Shown: in pieces, positions 37,179 through 46,101 of the stretch | Layout of the letters: every line of letters begins with the position of its first letter | How positions within the stretch are numbered: position 1 is the stretch's first letter | Assembly: GCF_014697625.1 (NCBI RefSeq) | Contig: NZ_JACJSG010000007.1 | Coordinates: forward strand, 1 to 64,000 | Direction of reading: 5' to 3' | DNA: 64,000 bases | Origin: Anabaena azotica FACHB-119 | GTDB taxonomy: Bacteria > Cyanobacteriota > Cyanobacteriia > Cyanobacteriales > Nostocaceae | Position numbers and translations under genes: made by a program | Notes under the pieces: generated by a model | What the model saw: only the letters and a program-made list of their open reading frames with translations | Told to the model about the DNA's origin: nothing | Database searches by the model: none

Positions 37179-38483
37179 ATGCCTCGCTGCCCCGTCTGCC
37201 AAAGTAAGTATGTTCACAATCAGGACAGTTATTGTCCTTGTTGTAATTGGCATTTTCCACCCTATCCACTTCCCCTAACGTGGATTCCCGAAATTATCCA
37301 AAAAGAAGATATCAGACTGGCTTGGGCGAAGAAAATGTGGTCACTCTTGCAATCAGCCCAAGAGAAGTTAAAGCAAGCACAGATACAGCTTGAGCAAGCA
37401 AATCAACGTGCATCACAGATGAGTTTGCAGCTTGAACAAAGCTATCAAGAACAGTCTGCTCTTAGCGAAACTTTGCAAAAACAAGAAGCCAAACTCACAC
37501 TATTACAAGAGCAATTCCAGCAATCTAGTAAAGAAATGGCACAACTGCGAACAGAACTAGATGGTATCAAACAACAGCACCCGCAAAATCAGCCGACAAT
37601 AGAACCTAACTTGCCAATACAAACATTGTCCATATCAGACAACTTACAAGAGTTTAGTTTTGAAGTTGTCACCCTAAACAACATGGGACAACCAATTAAC
37701 TGCTCTATCAATAAAGCACAATATTTTCCAGAACATCTAGGAAATAGTATCTTTCTCGATATGGTTTACATCCCAGGCGGAACATTCTTGATGGGATCTC
37801 CTGAGAATGAATTAGGCCGAGAAAGCAATGAAAGCCCCCAACACCCAGTTACCCTCCCATCTTTCTACATCAGCAGATTTCCCATTACTCAAACTCAGTG
37901 GAAGAAAGTTGCGGATCTGCCCCAAATCAACAGATATCTTAACCCAGAACTCTCCAATTTCCAACATCCAGACCTTCCCGTCGAACAAGTCTGCTGGTAT
38001 GATGCTGTAGAGTTCTGTGAAAGGCTTTCCCAACTGACAAATCATCGTTATCAATTACCTAGTGAAGCACAATGGGAATTTGCCTGTCGCGCAGGAACTA
38101 CAACCCCCTTCCACTTTGGTGAAACCATAACCTCTCACCTCGCTAATTATGACGGTAGCTACATTTACGATTCGGAAACAGAAGGGTTATATCGGCAAAA
38201 AACTACCCCTGTTGGTAGTTTCCAACTAGCTAATGCTTTTGGACTATCCGACTTGCACGGCAATGTCTGGGAATGGTGCGCTGATTCTTGGCATGAAAAC
38301 TATCAAAATGCGCCTGCTGATGGCAGTGTTTGGCAGTTGGATGAGTCTAATAACTGTCGTGTATTACGAGGCGGTGCTTGGTACTGTCTCCCTACTCTTT
38401 GCCGTTCAGCCCAGCGCCATTGGGACAAGGCAGACCATGCAGGTAGCGGCACTGGTTTTCGAGTAGTTTATCTTGTTATCTAA
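37179..38483 (+). CDS. Zinc-ribbon, coiled-coil, FGE-sulfatase-type protein
   Basis: 434 aa. Residues 1-24 form a zinc ribbon (CPVC, then CPCC). A long Gln/Glu-rich coiled coil spans about 55-130. The rest is a formylglycine-generating-enzyme fold: VYIPGGTFLMGSP, LPSEAQWEFACRAG, LHGNVWEWCADSW and RGGAWYCLPTLCRSAQRHW. The two Cys five apart (CLPTLC) match the spacing of the copper-binding catalytic pair of true FGE; many cyanobacterial relatives keep only one. No sulfatase gene is nearby, so the fold may serve protein binding or another oxidation. Confidence 0.85.
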   Translation: MPRCPVCQSKYVHNQDSYCPCCNWHFPPYPLPLTWIPEIIQKEDIRLAWAKKMWSLLQSAQEKLKQAQIQLEQANQRASQMSLQLEQSYQEQSALSETLQKQEAKLTLLQEQFQQSSKEMAQLRTELDGIKQQHPQNQPTIEPNLPIQTLSISDNLQEFSFEVVTLNNMGQPINCSINKAQYFPEHLGNSIFLDMVYIPGGTFLMGSPENELGRESNESPQHPVTLPSFYISRFPITQTQWKKVADLPQINRYLNPELSNFQHPDLPVEQVCWYDAVEFCERLSQLTNHRYQLPSEAQWEFACRAGTTTPFHFGETITSHLANYDGSYIYDSETEGLYRQKTTPVGSFQLANAFGLSDLHGNVWEWCADSWHENYQNAPADGSVWQLDESNNCRVLRGGAWYCLPTLCRSAQRHWDKADHAGSGTGFRVVYLVI

Positions 38484-38827
38484 GATAATGATGATGTAAT
38501 TGTTAATTTTTCCTAAAATTATGGTATAACAAGATTGAGAGTAAAAATGTAAAAGCCAAAATTTCCAAAACCAGTCGCAAAAGTAGCTAAGGAGCAAACT
38601 TTTTTAGTAATTTTTTAATTTTTGCCCAATAACTACCCATCAAGGTTGTATCTTGTCATAAACAATATTGACACTGCATAAGTATCTATATTATGTAACT
38701 CGATGTTGACTTAATATAAACTCTACCTACAAGATCGATTGATTTTTATCAGTAGTCAGTGGCAAAAGATAGTTAAAGACAGCCTACTAGTTTGTCTAAA
38801 CTAAAATATAGATAGGGAAAAAATCGA

Positions 38828-38857
38828 ACGCAGATGAACGCAGATGAACGCAGATGA
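38828..38857. repeat. Decamer repeat ACGCAGATGA x3
   Basis: Three tandem copies preceded by GGGAAAAAATCGA. Sister copies with shared flanks at 52731 and 54154, and inside the CRISPR-splitting MITE at about 9385. Confidence 0.9.
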
Positions 38858-39259
38858 GTAAGATGTTAGATTTTTGGCTAATGCACAAGATTATTCCGGT
38901 CACGCTACTACAATAAGATGTAGTGTAAAATTATTGCATTACCTAAAAGATGAACCATTTTAATATTTTTCTAAGTTGGGACTCTTACTTCCTGTATTTA
39001 CATAGCAAGTTGTCAGGCTTACTCCACAATAATTATTCTTTGATTTCTATCAATTCGCAATTTGCAATAGCCTACAGCTAGGCTAGCCATCACACAACCT
39101 ACTTAACTTATATCTTGCACCCAGCCTCTTATTGACAAAATAATGGGCTGAAAATCTAATTATTTCGTAGGGTGGGTAGTGCAGGGAGCCAAGTATTTAT
39201 TGAGAATGTGCAAGATTTGAGCCTCCCACGGGCGCGGTTAACGCTCCCGCAAAATATGA

Positions 39260-39323
39260 AAGAAACACAACTATTCCCTATTTTCTGTCACCTGTCACCT
39301 GTCACCTATCACCTGTGTTTCTT
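39260..39323. mobile_element. 64-bp MITE with AAGAAACACA ends
   Basis: Ends AAGAAACACA / TGTGTTTCTT enclosing four CACCTGT-type heptamers. It shares ends and left flank with the larger copy at 26688-26917. Confidence 0.7.
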
Positions 39324-39426
39324 GAGAGTTAAGGTTTACTTTATAAACAGTCTCTAAGCTTTAGTTCAGACACATGATGATGAATCTGCATTTTCTATTT
39401 TTTAATAAAGAAAAGAGAGGATAAAC

Positions 39427-39654
39427 GTGTTGCCACAGCAAGTCCAACAATTCCATCAACTCAAGAAATTTCATCAGCTAGTTCTTCAAGATTCTTCTTT
39501 AAAAGAACGTTTAAGAGTAGCAACAGACGAAGCTAGCCTCGTCAGCATAGCAGTACAGTTGGGAAACGAACTGGGTTACAACTTTACATATCAAGAAGTA
39601 AAAAGTTATATCGACAAAAATATATTTATTTTGATGAGACAATTTTTATTTTAA
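39427..39654 (+). CDS. Nif11-domain peptide without core region
   Basis: 75 aa from a GTG start with AGAGAGG seven bases upstream. Residues 15-62 match the Nif11 family of leader-like peptides (LVLQDSSLKERLRVATDE, then NELGYNFTYQEVKSYI). In cyanobacteria such leaders guide lanthipeptide or other peptide-modifying enzymes. Here the sequence stops soon after the domain, with no Gly-Gly cleavage motif and no Cys/Ser/Thr-rich core. It is either a stand-alone Nif11 protein or a precursor that lost its product. No modifying enzyme is in the window except the distant FGE-like gene. Confidence 0.75.
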   Translation: MLPQQVQQFHQLKKFHQLVLQDSSLKERLRVATDEASLVSIAVQLGNELGYNFTYQEVKSYIDKNIFILMRQFLF

Positions 39655-39727
39655 AAGCGTATCGTAGACAGAGACTCGCCCAACGCTGGACAGATTAAAA
39701 CACAAACTAACCAGAAAACAAACATAT

Positions 39728-39855
39728 AGGACTTACGCAAGTGTCATAATCAAACTAACTGTAGGGTGCGTCAGCCCCGATAATTTCATATACATTTAAG
39801 GATTGATTTTCCACATCTGACGCACCCTACCCCATGTGCCAGTTGCGTAAGTCCT
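39728..39855. mobile_element. MITE, AGGACTTACGCA family, empty-site copy
   Basis: Reverse-complement relative of the 3928-4208 element but without the inner 146-bp MITE. The corresponding position has a single uninterrupted AAACTAACTGTAGGGTGCG, proving the insertion at 4028. Confidence 0.92.
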
Positions 39856-39980
39856 GACATATTCAGCAAATTTTCAGCCTGTAACCTGTCTCCTGTTCCC
39901 TGTTCCCTCCTATCACGAGAGAGATTTTTCATGCTTGCCATTGAAAATACGCAATCACAATGATTCTACTCCTATACTCT

Positions 39981-40428
39981 GCAATTAGAGCATCAACAAA
40001 TAATATCTCTGCGAAAAGAATATTATCTTGGGGAGCGGATAAACTGGCGCTCCTTCTAGCTATCTGTAATAAAGTGAAGAAAAAGTAAAAAAAATCGTTA
40101 TTTTTTTCACAATTGCTATATTTGGCTCGCATTCACCTATTTTTTTCAAAATTACTAGATTTATGCTCTTTAGCAGTTTCTCATACTCCATATACGATAC
40201 TTTTGCAATTGGAGCATCAACAAATAATATCTCTGCGAAAAGAATATTGTCTTGGGGAGCGGATAAACTGGCGATACTTCTATCTATCTGTGATAAAGTG
40301 AAGAAAAAGTGAAAAAAATCGTTATTTGTTGCACAATTGCTATATTTAGCTTGTATTCACCTATTTTTCTCAAAATTACTAGATTTATGCTCTTTAGCAG
40401 TTTCTCATGCTCCACATACAATACTTTG
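39981..40428. repeat. Two tandem 224-bp units, noncoding
   Basis: The unit beginning GCAATTAGAGCATCAACAAA at 39981 recurs at 40205 (one base changed in those 20) and stays highly similar to the end. Small ORFs inside differ between units, so it is not coding. A GGAGC/GCTCC hairpin exists in the first unit only. It may be a duplicated ncRNA or promoter module; nothing else is recognised up to 40675. Confidence 0.85.
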
Positions 40429-40675
40429 AGCAGTAAAAATTTGCTATTCAAAAAACTGTATTAATTGATAGTTTATTACACTGAAGCTAAATTTTCTTTG
40501 ACAAATTATGTTTTGTTTAAAAAAAGTTAATAAAACTTACTATCTTTTCTTTGATTTTTTCTGTAATATCATTATTAATTAGAGATATAAGAGATAGCCT
40601 CAAACTATAGACGCAAATCCAACTTCTACGCACAAACCATTTTTGTAGAAGGTATATTTCATTTGTGCTTGTTTC

Positions 40676-40768
40676 TGAGGCGAATATTTACCTCGTCCTA
40701 AAGAATGTGGAAGAGATATCTCAGTTCTGTTGATTTTTGAGGCGAATATTTACCTCGTCCCAAAGAAT
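40676..40768. promoter_or_regulatory. Direct repeats with palindromic core upstream of the ATPase
   Basis: A 31-bp sequence beginning TGAGGCGAATATTTACCTCG occurs at 40676 and 40738, differing at one base, 62 bp apart. Each holds a near-palindrome GAGGCGAATATTTACCTC. Two equal sites about 300-390 bp before the P-type ATPase start suggest binding by a dimeric regulator on the same DNA face (62 bp is close to six turns). Confidence 0.55.
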
Positions 40769-41064
40769 AAATGTGCCAAAACTTTTATCTTGCTGAGGTT
40801 TTGGTATTTCGATAAGTTTCTAGCTATAAAAGTCATCAAATGCTTTTATAGTAGAATGAGAACTTTAAGCCAACTACAAAAGGTTAATAGCTCAAGCTTG
40901 ACGAGACATTTATACCAAACTTTAATGTATGCGTGATAATTCGAGAGGCGATTTCAAAGCTTCCCGGATACAATGTTACAGGCTATCAAGACTTACAAAA
41001 ATGGACAGCAAGTATCGTCGGAAAACTTGTACCTTAAACAACAACCCAACTTAGGAGTGCCTTT

Positions 41065-43551
41065 ATGACGGTTACAGCAGTGGCGGAGAATTTGGTTAGA
41101 TCAGTAGAGGCTCACTCCGGTCATGCAGAAAATATCCATTACCAGGTTGTGCATTGGATACCAGGGCGTTTTCGGATTCGGATTCCTCGGCTACATGAAG
41201 ATGAAGAGTACTGCAATCAACTTAAATACACTCTGGAGAAAATTGAATTTGTCACAGAAGTTGAAGTCAACGCTATAGCTAGTTGCTTAATAGTCAACTA
41301 CAGGCATCAATCAAGTGCAAGCACCATTGCCATAGTTCAAGAAAAGCTATTCACTGCTATTCAACGAGCATCTGAAAATAGCATTCCTGCGGGATGGACA
41401 GGAGAAAAAGAAGAAAAAAAAGCTGATAATGAGATTGATTTAGTAGAACGGTTAGGACTTCCGGTTGCTGGTTTGGTGTTGAGTGTAGGCGCAATGATTG
41501 GCTTACCAATTCCCGGCTTTGTGATTGCGGGTGTTGTATTTATGGGTGCTATCCCAGTCTTCAAACGAGCATGGGAAGCAATTCAACAGGAGCAACAACT
41601 AACCATCGACTTCTTAGATGGTTTAGCAATCTCTTTACATACCCTACAAGGACATTACTTTGCACCTTCTTTTATGTTGGGTTTAGTCGAAGGTGGTGAA
41701 GCTGTTCGGGATATGACGGCGCGTGGTAGTGAACGAGCAAGTCTTGATTTGATGTCTTGTCTGGGCAAAACCACCATCGTCATTCGTGATGGTCAGGAAA
41801 TAGAAATTGAAACCCAAGATGTAGTACCAGGTGATCATGTCCTGGTATACCCAGGTGATCAGGTTCCAGTTGACGGCATCATCTTGACAGGTACAGGCAT
41901 TCTTGACCAGTGCAAACTGACTGGGGAATCAGTTCCTGTAACTCGCAGAGAAGGCGAGGAAGTGTTTGCTTCAACCTTACTAGTAGACGGTTGTTTGACA
42001 ATATTGGCAGAGCGTACTGGTAATAATACCCGTGCTGGTGTCATCGTCAACTTGATGCAGGCAGCTCCAGTGCATGATACCCGTGTGGAAAACTATGCGG
42101 CAACAGTAGCAAATCAGTTTGTACTACCTACTTTGTTGATTGCTGGTGGTGTGGGACTGGCTTCAGGCAATATGAACCGAGCAGTTGCTCTGTTGACTCT
42201 AGACTTTGGTACAGGTATTCGGGTTTCTGTTCCGACCACAATTCTCTCTGTACTCACATATGCTGCTCGTAATGGTGTCCTCATCCGCAGTGGTCGGGCA
42301 ATTGAAATCTTAGCAAGCATTGATACTGTCGTCTTTGACAAGACAGGAACATTGACCATCGGACACGCTGGGGTCAATGATATCGATGTCATGGATGACC
42401 GCTTCTCCAAGGATGATGTATTGTGCCTAGCAGCTACGGCTGAACAAGGGCTAACTCACCCAATTGCCGAAGCCATTGTTCACAATGCTAAAGACAGGGG
42501 ACTGACTCTCAAAGAATGTGAAGACTGGGAGTACAAGGTTGGTTTGGGTGCAGCCGCCAAAATCGATGGCATACAAATTATTGTCGGTAGTCCAAGATTC
42601 ATGACGCAGGAAAACGTCGATCTGGAAGAATACGATCGCCGCTATCCCGATGCTAAGTCTGGTGGACAATCTCTAGTTTACGTCGCAGGTGATGGCAGAC
42701 TCATAGGTGTGATTCGCTACAGTGACCCACCACGCGAAGAAAGTAAGGCAGTAATCAAAGAACTCAAAGAGATGGGTATCAATGCTTATATGTTGAGTGG
42801 TGATGTCACAAGAGTTGCTAAAGCGATCGCAGGTAACTTGGGCATGAATCCCGACAACATCTATGCAGAAGCCTTCCCAGAGCGCAAAGTAGAAGTAGTC
42901 AGGAATCTCCATGACAGTGGTAAAACCGTTGCCTTCTGTGGAGATGGGATCAATGACTCAGCCGCCTTAGCCTACGCTGATGTTTCTATCTCTTTCGCGG
43001 GTGCAACAGACATTGCTAGAGAAACGGCTGATGTGGTACTCATGGAAGACGACCTGCGCGGCTTAATCATGGCGATTAAATGTGCGCGTCAAGCAATGGA
43101 TATTATCTGGCAGAATACAGCGATCGTGGCAGTTCCTAACCTCGGCGCTCTACTCTTCGGTATCTTCTTGGCCCTCGACCCACTTTTAGCAGTCGTCATC
43201 AACAATGGTACTGCGATCCTGGCAGAACTCAACGGTCTACGTCCGCTAATCGGCCCCGGTGATGTAACTCCATTAGGACATACACTCAGTGCGGCGGAAA
43301 TAGCTGAACAAGAAAATCGACTACATCATCAGCATCAAACTGCATCTCACCCAACCACAACAGTAGCTCAACCAGATGTACCAACATACGATGTCAAAGT
43401 GGAAGAGGTGCTTGTTTCTTTTGAATTGCAATCCGAGGTCAAAGAGAAAGTAGCTGACACCAATGGACATAGCAACCATGAAAATGGCAATGGTCGTCAA
43501 GGAAATGAAGTCACTACTTCCCAAGTTGCCAGCGAATCAAACATAATTTAA
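41065..43551 (+). CDS. P-type ATPase with CoBaHMA-like N-terminus, all catalytic motifs intact
   Basis: 828 aa, the most complete of three paralogues. The N-terminal HMA-like domain (about 25-105) reads VVHWIPGRFRIRIPRLHEDE and lacks CxxC; its many Arg/His residues fit the CoBaHMA description. TGES (286-289), VFDKTGTLTIG (Asp 425) and GDGIND (626-631) are intact. The helix-6 site is VPTT (Pro 390) rather than CPC. The last 85 residues are a polar, His/Glu-rich tail that could bind metal. It should pump an ion or lipid-like substrate across the plasma or thylakoid membrane; which one is unknown. Tandem operator-like repeats lie upstream, and an antiporter gene follows 700 bp downstream. Confidence 0.9.
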   Translation: MTVTAVAENLVRSVEAHSGHAENIHYQVVHWIPGRFRIRIPRLHEDEEYCNQLKYTLEKIEFVTEVEVNAIASCLIVNYRHQSSASTIAIVQEKLFTAIQRASENSIPAGWTGEKEEKKADNEIDLVERLGLPVAGLVLSVGAMIGLPIPGFVIAGVVFMGAIPVFKRAWEAIQQEQQLTIDFLDGLAISLHTLQGHYFAPSFMLGLVEGGEAVRDMTARGSERASLDLMSCLGKTTIVIRDGQEIEIETQDVVPGDHVLVYPGDQVPVDGIILTGTGILDQCKLTGESVPVTRREGEEVFASTLLVDGCLTILAERTGNNTRAGVIVNLMQAAPVHDTRVENYAATVANQFVLPTLLIAGGVGLASGNMNRAVALLTLDFGTGIRVSVPTTILSVLTYAARNGVLIRSGRAIEILASIDTVVFDKTGTLTIGHAGVNDIDVMDDRFSKDDVLCLAATAEQGLTHPIAEAIVHNAKDRGLTLKECEDWEYKVGLGAAAKIDGIQIIVGSPRFMTQENVDLEEYDRRYPDAKSGGQSLVYVAGDGRLIGVIRYSDPPREESKAVIKELKEMGINAYMLSGDVTRVAKAIAGNLGMNPDNIYAEAFPERKVEVVRNLHDSGKTVAFCGDGINDSAALAYADVSISFAGATDIARETADVVLMEDDLRGLIMAIKCARQAMDIIWQNTAIVAVPNLGALLFGIFLALDPLLAVVINNGTAILAELNGLRPLIGPGDVTPLGHTLSAAEIAEQENRLHHQHQTASHPTTTVAQPDVPTYDVKVEEVLVSFELQSEVKEKVADTNGHSNHENGNGRQGNEVTTSQVASESNII

Positions 43552-43584
43552 GCTGATCAAGCTTTACCGAAAATTTGGGTCTAA

Positions 43585-43611
43585 AGCCCCGTCCTGAAAG
43601 GACGGCTTTTT
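43585..43611 (+). terminator. Hairpin with T-run after the P-type ATPase
   Basis: AGCCCCGTCC TGAA AGGACGGCT followed by TTTT, 34 bp past the stop codon. The block GCTTTACCGAAAATTTGGGT with this hairpin also matches the head of the element at 20973-21319 read on the minus strand, so it may be an IS end doubling as a terminator. From here to 44254 no gene was seen. Confidence 0.65.
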
Positions 43612-44254
43612 GATCCAATTGTGACAACAGACAAAGCCTTGTCTGTTGGGCGAGATGGTATGAGACTCCCGGTAGCCTGCAACTATTGTTTGAACCACTG
43701 ACCGAGTTCTTAATTGAACTAGAACAAGCAGGGGATATCCATAGGATGTCCCTTCTGCTAACTTTTGGAGCGACGTATAAATCCTCGTTACAAGAACGGC
43801 CTCCTGCCTTAGTTAACAAATCAGCTAAACATAAATTTTCTCAGCCTCTACAGAACGATTTGCCCTTTTTCTGCCATCTTTTCTCAGGCTAGTCCTGAAT
43901 CCGCCTCATACTCAAAAAACTCTAGCTTCGGTATTGGTGTTTGAAGTGATAAAAGCAGTAATCAGTCATAAATTCAGCGTCAAAACTGCACGCAAGGATC
44001 AATTGCCATGATGATTGCATTTCCAGCAATTGGCAATTAAAAACTTAAATTTAGCAAGACTCTATTAGGTAGATAAATTGCGTAAAATTACGTAGGAAAA
44101 TGAAAGTTAATAGTTAAAGTTATCTTAATATTACTTAAAAAGATTTTCTCTTTCCCTACACTCAAACTTGGCAAGACTTTCAACTTCTTTTCCTGACATT
44201 TTTGTCACACCCTAAGCTTTTTGTAACCAAATATAATGCTTGAGAGCAGTAATC

Positions 44255-45415
44255 ATGTCAATTATCGAATCCAATAAGCAGACATTGCGTTCAACTAATC
44301 GCATCATGTCCCGTAAAGATGCCTTTCTTTTACGGATGCTGATTTTTGTACCTATTTGCTTAGTTTTGAGCAGAATGAATGTCAACCCGTTGATTGTGTT
44401 TATCATGGCGGGTGTGGCAATTATTCCTTTAGCAGCCTGGATTGCCAACTTTACAGAAGCGATCTCTACTCGAATTGGCCCTACTTTTGGGGGTTTGCTC
44501 AATGCGACTTTCGGCAATGCCACAGAAATGATTGTTTCTGTAGTGGCGCTGCAAGCAGGACTGATAGAAGTAGTCAAAGCTAGTTTAATGGGTTCAATTA
44601 TGGCGAACCTATTGCTGGGTTTAGGTTTTGCCCTCTTTTTAGGTGGCTTGCATACCCCGGATAAGTCTTTTCAACTGAATACAGAAAATCTTGGTACTGT
44701 TGCCAGAGTTAATGCCTCTTTGCTGAACTTAGTAGTGGTTTTCTTGCTAGCACCGACAGCGATTGAGATCACTTCTATTTCTTTACACATGGAAACAACT
44801 AATGGTTTTTCCTACATCTCATCAGCACTCATGCTTATCTGTTACATCTTGATGCTGTTTTTCTCAATGAAAACTCATAGCTATCTTTACGGAGTAGAAG
44901 AGGATGCTGAACCAGAAAGCTACGGTAGTGAAGCTAGAGGATTATATAAATTAAAACTCCACATCGGTCTATTGTTGGGAACCACGATAGTTTTGTTGTT
45001 TGTTTCTGAAGTACTCGTCAGCAGTTTAGAAAAGGCGATCGCTACTACAGGAGTGTCAGAACTCTTTACCGGAGTCATTCTCATTCCTATGTTTGGCGCA
45101 GCAGTGGAAATCATTACTTGCGGTATTTGCGGTAGCAAGAATAAAGTCGAGTTAGCCTCCTCAGTGGCGATCGGTTCTAGCCTACAAATTGCTATGTTTG
45201 TAACTCCTATCCTAGTTTTTGCTGGTTTGATGATAGGTAAACCAATGAACTTGGACTTTGACAACTTTACAGTCATGGGTTTGTGCATTGCAGTTTTAAT
45301 GACTAACTCTGTCAAAACCGATAGACGCGCTAATTGGCTTGAGGGTATATTACTGTTGATCACCTATGTTATGTTAGCGGCTGCTTTCTTCCTACATCCT
45401 ACTTTGGTAGGCTAG
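44255..45415 (+). CDS. Ca2+/H+ antiporter (CaCA/CAX type)
   Basis: 386 aa from ATG 44255 (a TTG start lies 15 bp upstream). Eleven or so helices in two halves. The first exchanger motif is standard (GGLLNATFGNATEMIVSVVA). The second reads PMFGAAVEIITCGICGSKNK, where CAX proteins usually have GNAAEH: the Glu is kept but Asn and His are replaced by Ala and Ile. It should expel Ca2+ (or Mn2+) in exchange for protons. A deleted paralogue is at 22514. It is preceded by the intact P-type ATPase and followed by a set of small membrane proteins on the other strand. Confidence 0.88.
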   Translation: MSIIESNKQTLRSTNRIMSRKDAFLLRMLIFVPICLVLSRMNVNPLIVFIMAGVAIIPLAAWIANFTEAISTRIGPTFGGLLNATFGNATEMIVSVVALQAGLIEVVKASLMGSIMANLLLGLGFALFLGGLHTPDKSFQLNTENLGTVARVNASLLNLVVVFLLAPTAIEITSISLHMETTNGFSYISSALMLICYILMLFFSMKTHSYLYGVEEDAEPESYGSEARGLYKLKLHIGLLLGTTIVLLFVSEVLVSSLEKAIATTGVSELFTGVILIPMFGAAVEIITCGICGSKNKVELASSVAIGSSLQIAMFVTPILVFAGLMIGKPMNLDFDNFTVMGLCIAVLMTNSVKTDRRANWLEGILLLITYVMLAAAFFLHPTLVG

Positions 45416-45533
45416 TTATCGGGACTTCCAACTAAAAAAATATCCAATGGCCAGAGTGAGGTGGAGAAAAAGAATTGTATCAAAATCTTCGCTCTGGTTC
45501 ATTGAATAATTAGTCACAAAAGACTGTTTTTCC

Positions 45534-45647
45534 TCACCTTGGCTTAGGGTTTCGGGATTTACGCTGCTTAAATCGCTGAAGCGAAAACCCCAGCAACCCT
45601 ATCATGATGAGCCAACTAGCTATATTAGAAAAATCAACTGTATCCAT
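45534..45647 (-). CDS. 37-aa membrane peptide (small ORF)
   Basis: ATG 45647 to TGA 45534 gives MDTVDFSNIASWLIMIGLLG followed by FSLQRFKQRKSRNPKPR. One hydrophobic helix (about 9-24) and a strongly basic tail fit a small inner-membrane protein. A GAGATGA stretch sits upstream but is a weak ribosome-binding site. It is one of several tiny membrane proteins between the antiporter and the PacL-type ATPase. The call rests on composition and context only. Confidence 0.35.
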   Translation of the reverse strand: MDTVDFSNIASWLIMIGLLGFSLQRFKQRKSRNPKPR

Positions 45648-45689
45648 GAGGTCATCTCACTTATTTCCAGTAAAGGTTTTATATTTAAC

Positions 45690-45824
45690 AGGACTTACGC
45701 ATCGAAGTTTTCTGTTGAGGCAGGGTGTAAGGGTGTAAGGGTTTTAAAGATTTACACCCCTATACCCCTATACCCCCACACCCTTGCCCAAACGCTTGAT
45801 TTTTCGTTTTTATGCGTAAGTCCT
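45690..45824. mobile_element. MITE, AGGACTTACGCA family, minisatellite core
   Basis: Full-length copy with the same core type as 5413 and 49334. Its right end lies two bases from the stop codon of the next minus-strand gene. Confidence 0.88.
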
Positions 45825-45826
45825 AT

Positions 45827-46039
45827 TTAAGTTAAAGCCAGGCTCGTTCTGACAAACCCCGTTAGTTCCGTAACTAATCCAGTTACTGTTTCTGCAATCC
45901 ATTCACTAATCAAGCCAAGTGCTATTTCTGCAAAGAAGTTGGCGATCGCTTCCACAATTATCGCTCTCACCCACTCGGCTAGGACACCAATAATAAATTC
46001 AGTAATAGCTTCCGTTACTAATGTAATTAACAAAATCAT
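45827..46039 (-). CDS. 70-aa amphipathic membrane protein
   Basis: Rich in Ile, Glu, Ala and Trp with regularly spaced acidic residues: ITEFIIGVLAEWVRAIIVEA, then GLISEWIAETVTGLVTELTG. It reads as two amphipathic or membrane helices with similar sequence, perhaps a duplicated hairpin. AGGTGA precedes ATG 46039. It lies 62 bp downstream of the Get3-like ATPase gene on the same strand, so co-transcription is likely; it could be a client, a partner or a small ion-transport subunit. Function unknown. Confidence 0.6.
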   Translation of the reverse strand: MILLITLVTEAITEFIIGVLAEWVRAIIVEAIANFFAEIALGLISEWIAETVTGLVTELTGFVRTSLALT

Positions 46040-46101
46040 ACATTCACCTATGATTGCAAACCTTTATGACTGTCTTTGTTAATATCTGCCTATTGCTGCT
46101 T

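Larger units (their letters stand above)
38484..39426. other. Intergenic region with repeats
   Basis: Contains three ACGCAGATGA decamers (38828-38857) and a 64-bp AAGAAACACA-ended element (39260-39323) preceded by CTCCCGCAAAATAT. No gene was recognised. The promoter of the Nif11-like gene is presumably close to its start. Confidence 0.5.

Noticed and set aside
40730..40936. 68-aa ORF upstream of the P-type ATPase
   Set aside because: Begins inside the second operator-like repeat, lacks a ribosome-binding site and has no protein-like pattern.
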